From CAYRDK01 sp043819345 (GTDB taxonomy: Bacteria > Omnitrophota > Gorgyraeia > Velamenicoccales > Velamenicoccaceae): DNA of 6,975 nt. The DNA lies in contig JBDREX010000058.1 in NCBI GenBank assembly GCA_043819345.1, positions 1-6,975 on the forward strand, read 5' to 3'. The translations under genes and the position numbers were made by a program. Under the pieces are notes generated by a model that searched no databases, was not told the DNA's origin, and was given only the letters and a program-made list of their open reading frames with translations. This document shows positions 6,566-6,975 of this stretch, piece after piece; position 1 is the stretch's first letter, and each line of letters opens with the position of its first letter.

Positions 6566-6603
6566 ACTCCCTCTCCCGCTGGGAGAGGGCCGGGGTGAGG
6601 GTT
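6566..6603 (+). repeat. Solitary copy of the DUF559-element repeat between hsdS and the RhuM gene
   Basis: Perfect 9-bp stem CCCTCTCCC (6569-6577) and GGGAGAGGG (6581-6589), loop GCT, then CCGGGGTGAGGGTT. It matches the right flank of the DUF559 element and the reverse complement of the left flank. It makes up much of the 109-bp gap 6521-6629. No T-run follows the stem, so it is not a typical intrinsic terminator, though the hairpin could slow polymerase or protect mRNA. The rest of the gap holds nothing I can name apart from the RhuM ribosome-binding site. Confidence 0.85.
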
Positions 6604-6629
6604 GGCGAAGCCATTAAAGGTGTAGAATT

Positions 6630-6975
6630 ATGAAAAAATTACCCGACAATCAAATAGTTTTTTATCAATCGTTAGAGGGTTCGGTGCATATAGAGGTTCT
6701 GTATGCTGAAGAAAATATCTGGCTGACACAAAAGAAAATGGCGGAACTTTTCGGCACCACTCCACAAAACATCACTATGCACCTTAAAAATATCTATGCA
6801 AGCGGTGAAATTGAACAATCGGCAACTTGTAAGGATTTCTTACAAGTTCAACAAGAAGGCAAGCGGGAAATAAAAAGAAATGCCTCTTTTTATTCTCTTG
6901 AGGTAATTATTGCTATTGGTTACCGTGTCAACTCTGAGCGGGGTATCCAGTTTAGGCAGTGGGCAACGGAAATCC
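6630..6975 (+). CDS. RhuM-family (Virulence_RhuM) protein, N-terminal part only
   Basis: An open frame from ATG 6630 continues past the window end and gives 115 residues. It has the RhuM family start: residues 30-55 contain WLTQKKMAELFGTTPQNIT, a helix-turn-helix-like segment, followed by the conserved SFYSLEVIIAIGYRVNSERG (86-105) and FRQWA (108-112). The family is usually about 300-350 aa, so roughly two thirds is missing. AAAGG at 6616-6620, 9 bp before ATG, is the likely ribosome-binding site. RhuM genes are named from a Salmonella pathogenicity-island gene but are very often found inside type I restriction operons between hsdS/hsdM and hsdR. That context is seen here and predicts hsdR nearby. 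The molecular function is unknown; the N-terminus suggests DNA binding. Confidence 0.9.
   Translation, partial: MKKLPDNQIVFYQSLEGSVHIEVLYAEENIWLTQKKMAELFGTTPQNITMHLKNIYASGEIEQSATCKDFLQVQQEGKREIKRNASFYSLEVIIAIGYRVNSERGIQFRQWATEI

Noticed and set aside
6569..6589. Rho-independent terminator after hsdS
   Set aside because: The stem is strong, but the sequence after it is CCGGGGTGAGGG with no T-run, and the same hairpin occurs inside hsdM coding sequence. It is better explained as a dispersed repeat.
3897..6603. The group of short palindromes as a CRISPR array
   Set aside because: There are only three copies of one repeat, in different orientations and at irregular long distances, with coding sequence between them.

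Overview
The window is a stretch of bacterial defence-island DNA with every gene on the + strand. It looks like an environmental bacterium of moderate base composition. The type I restriction-modification genes plus RhuM, a RadC remnant and several families of short palindromic repeats that run through coding sequence fit genomes such as Omnitrophota, Elusimicrobiota, Bacteroidota or Desulfobacterota. That placement is a weak inference; no rRNA or other marker gene is present.

Layout: (1) 1-123, the 3' end of an unrecognised gene. (2) 164-2536, a 790-aa protein with an N-terminal GIY-YIG (T5orf172-like) nuclease domain and a superfamily 2 helicase/ATPase, apparently cut short at its C-terminus. 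(3) About 2515-2738, the last third of radC in another frame, fused to the broken 3' end of the helicase gene; this looks like an illegitimate recombination scar. (4) 2748-5276, hsdM of a type I system, interrupted in frame by an element of about 425 bp that encodes a complete DUF559 (Vsr-like) nuclease domain between two inverted copies of a 40-bp hairpin repeat. (5) 5273-6520, hsdS, overlapping hsdM by ATGA and carrying two further palindromic insertions, in frame, between its two target-recognition halves. (6) 6521-6629, a gap with a third, solitary copy of the repeat that flanks the DUF559 element. (7) 6630 to the end, the N-terminal 115 residues of a RhuM-family protein. No hsdR is in the window; it probably lies further downstream.

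How they work together: HsdM and HsdS should form the M2S methyltransferase that protects host DNA and, with HsdR, gives the type I restriction enzyme. The GIY-YIG/helicase protein looks like the effector of a separate restriction-like module whose modification partner may be the gene cut off at the left edge.

The most unusual feature is repeated invasion of restriction genes by palindromic elements that leave the reading frame open. One of them carries its own nuclease, so HsdM here is a methyltransferase-nuclease chimera. This recalls Rickettsia palindromic elements and free-standing homing endonucleases, but I do not know of a named system that matches.
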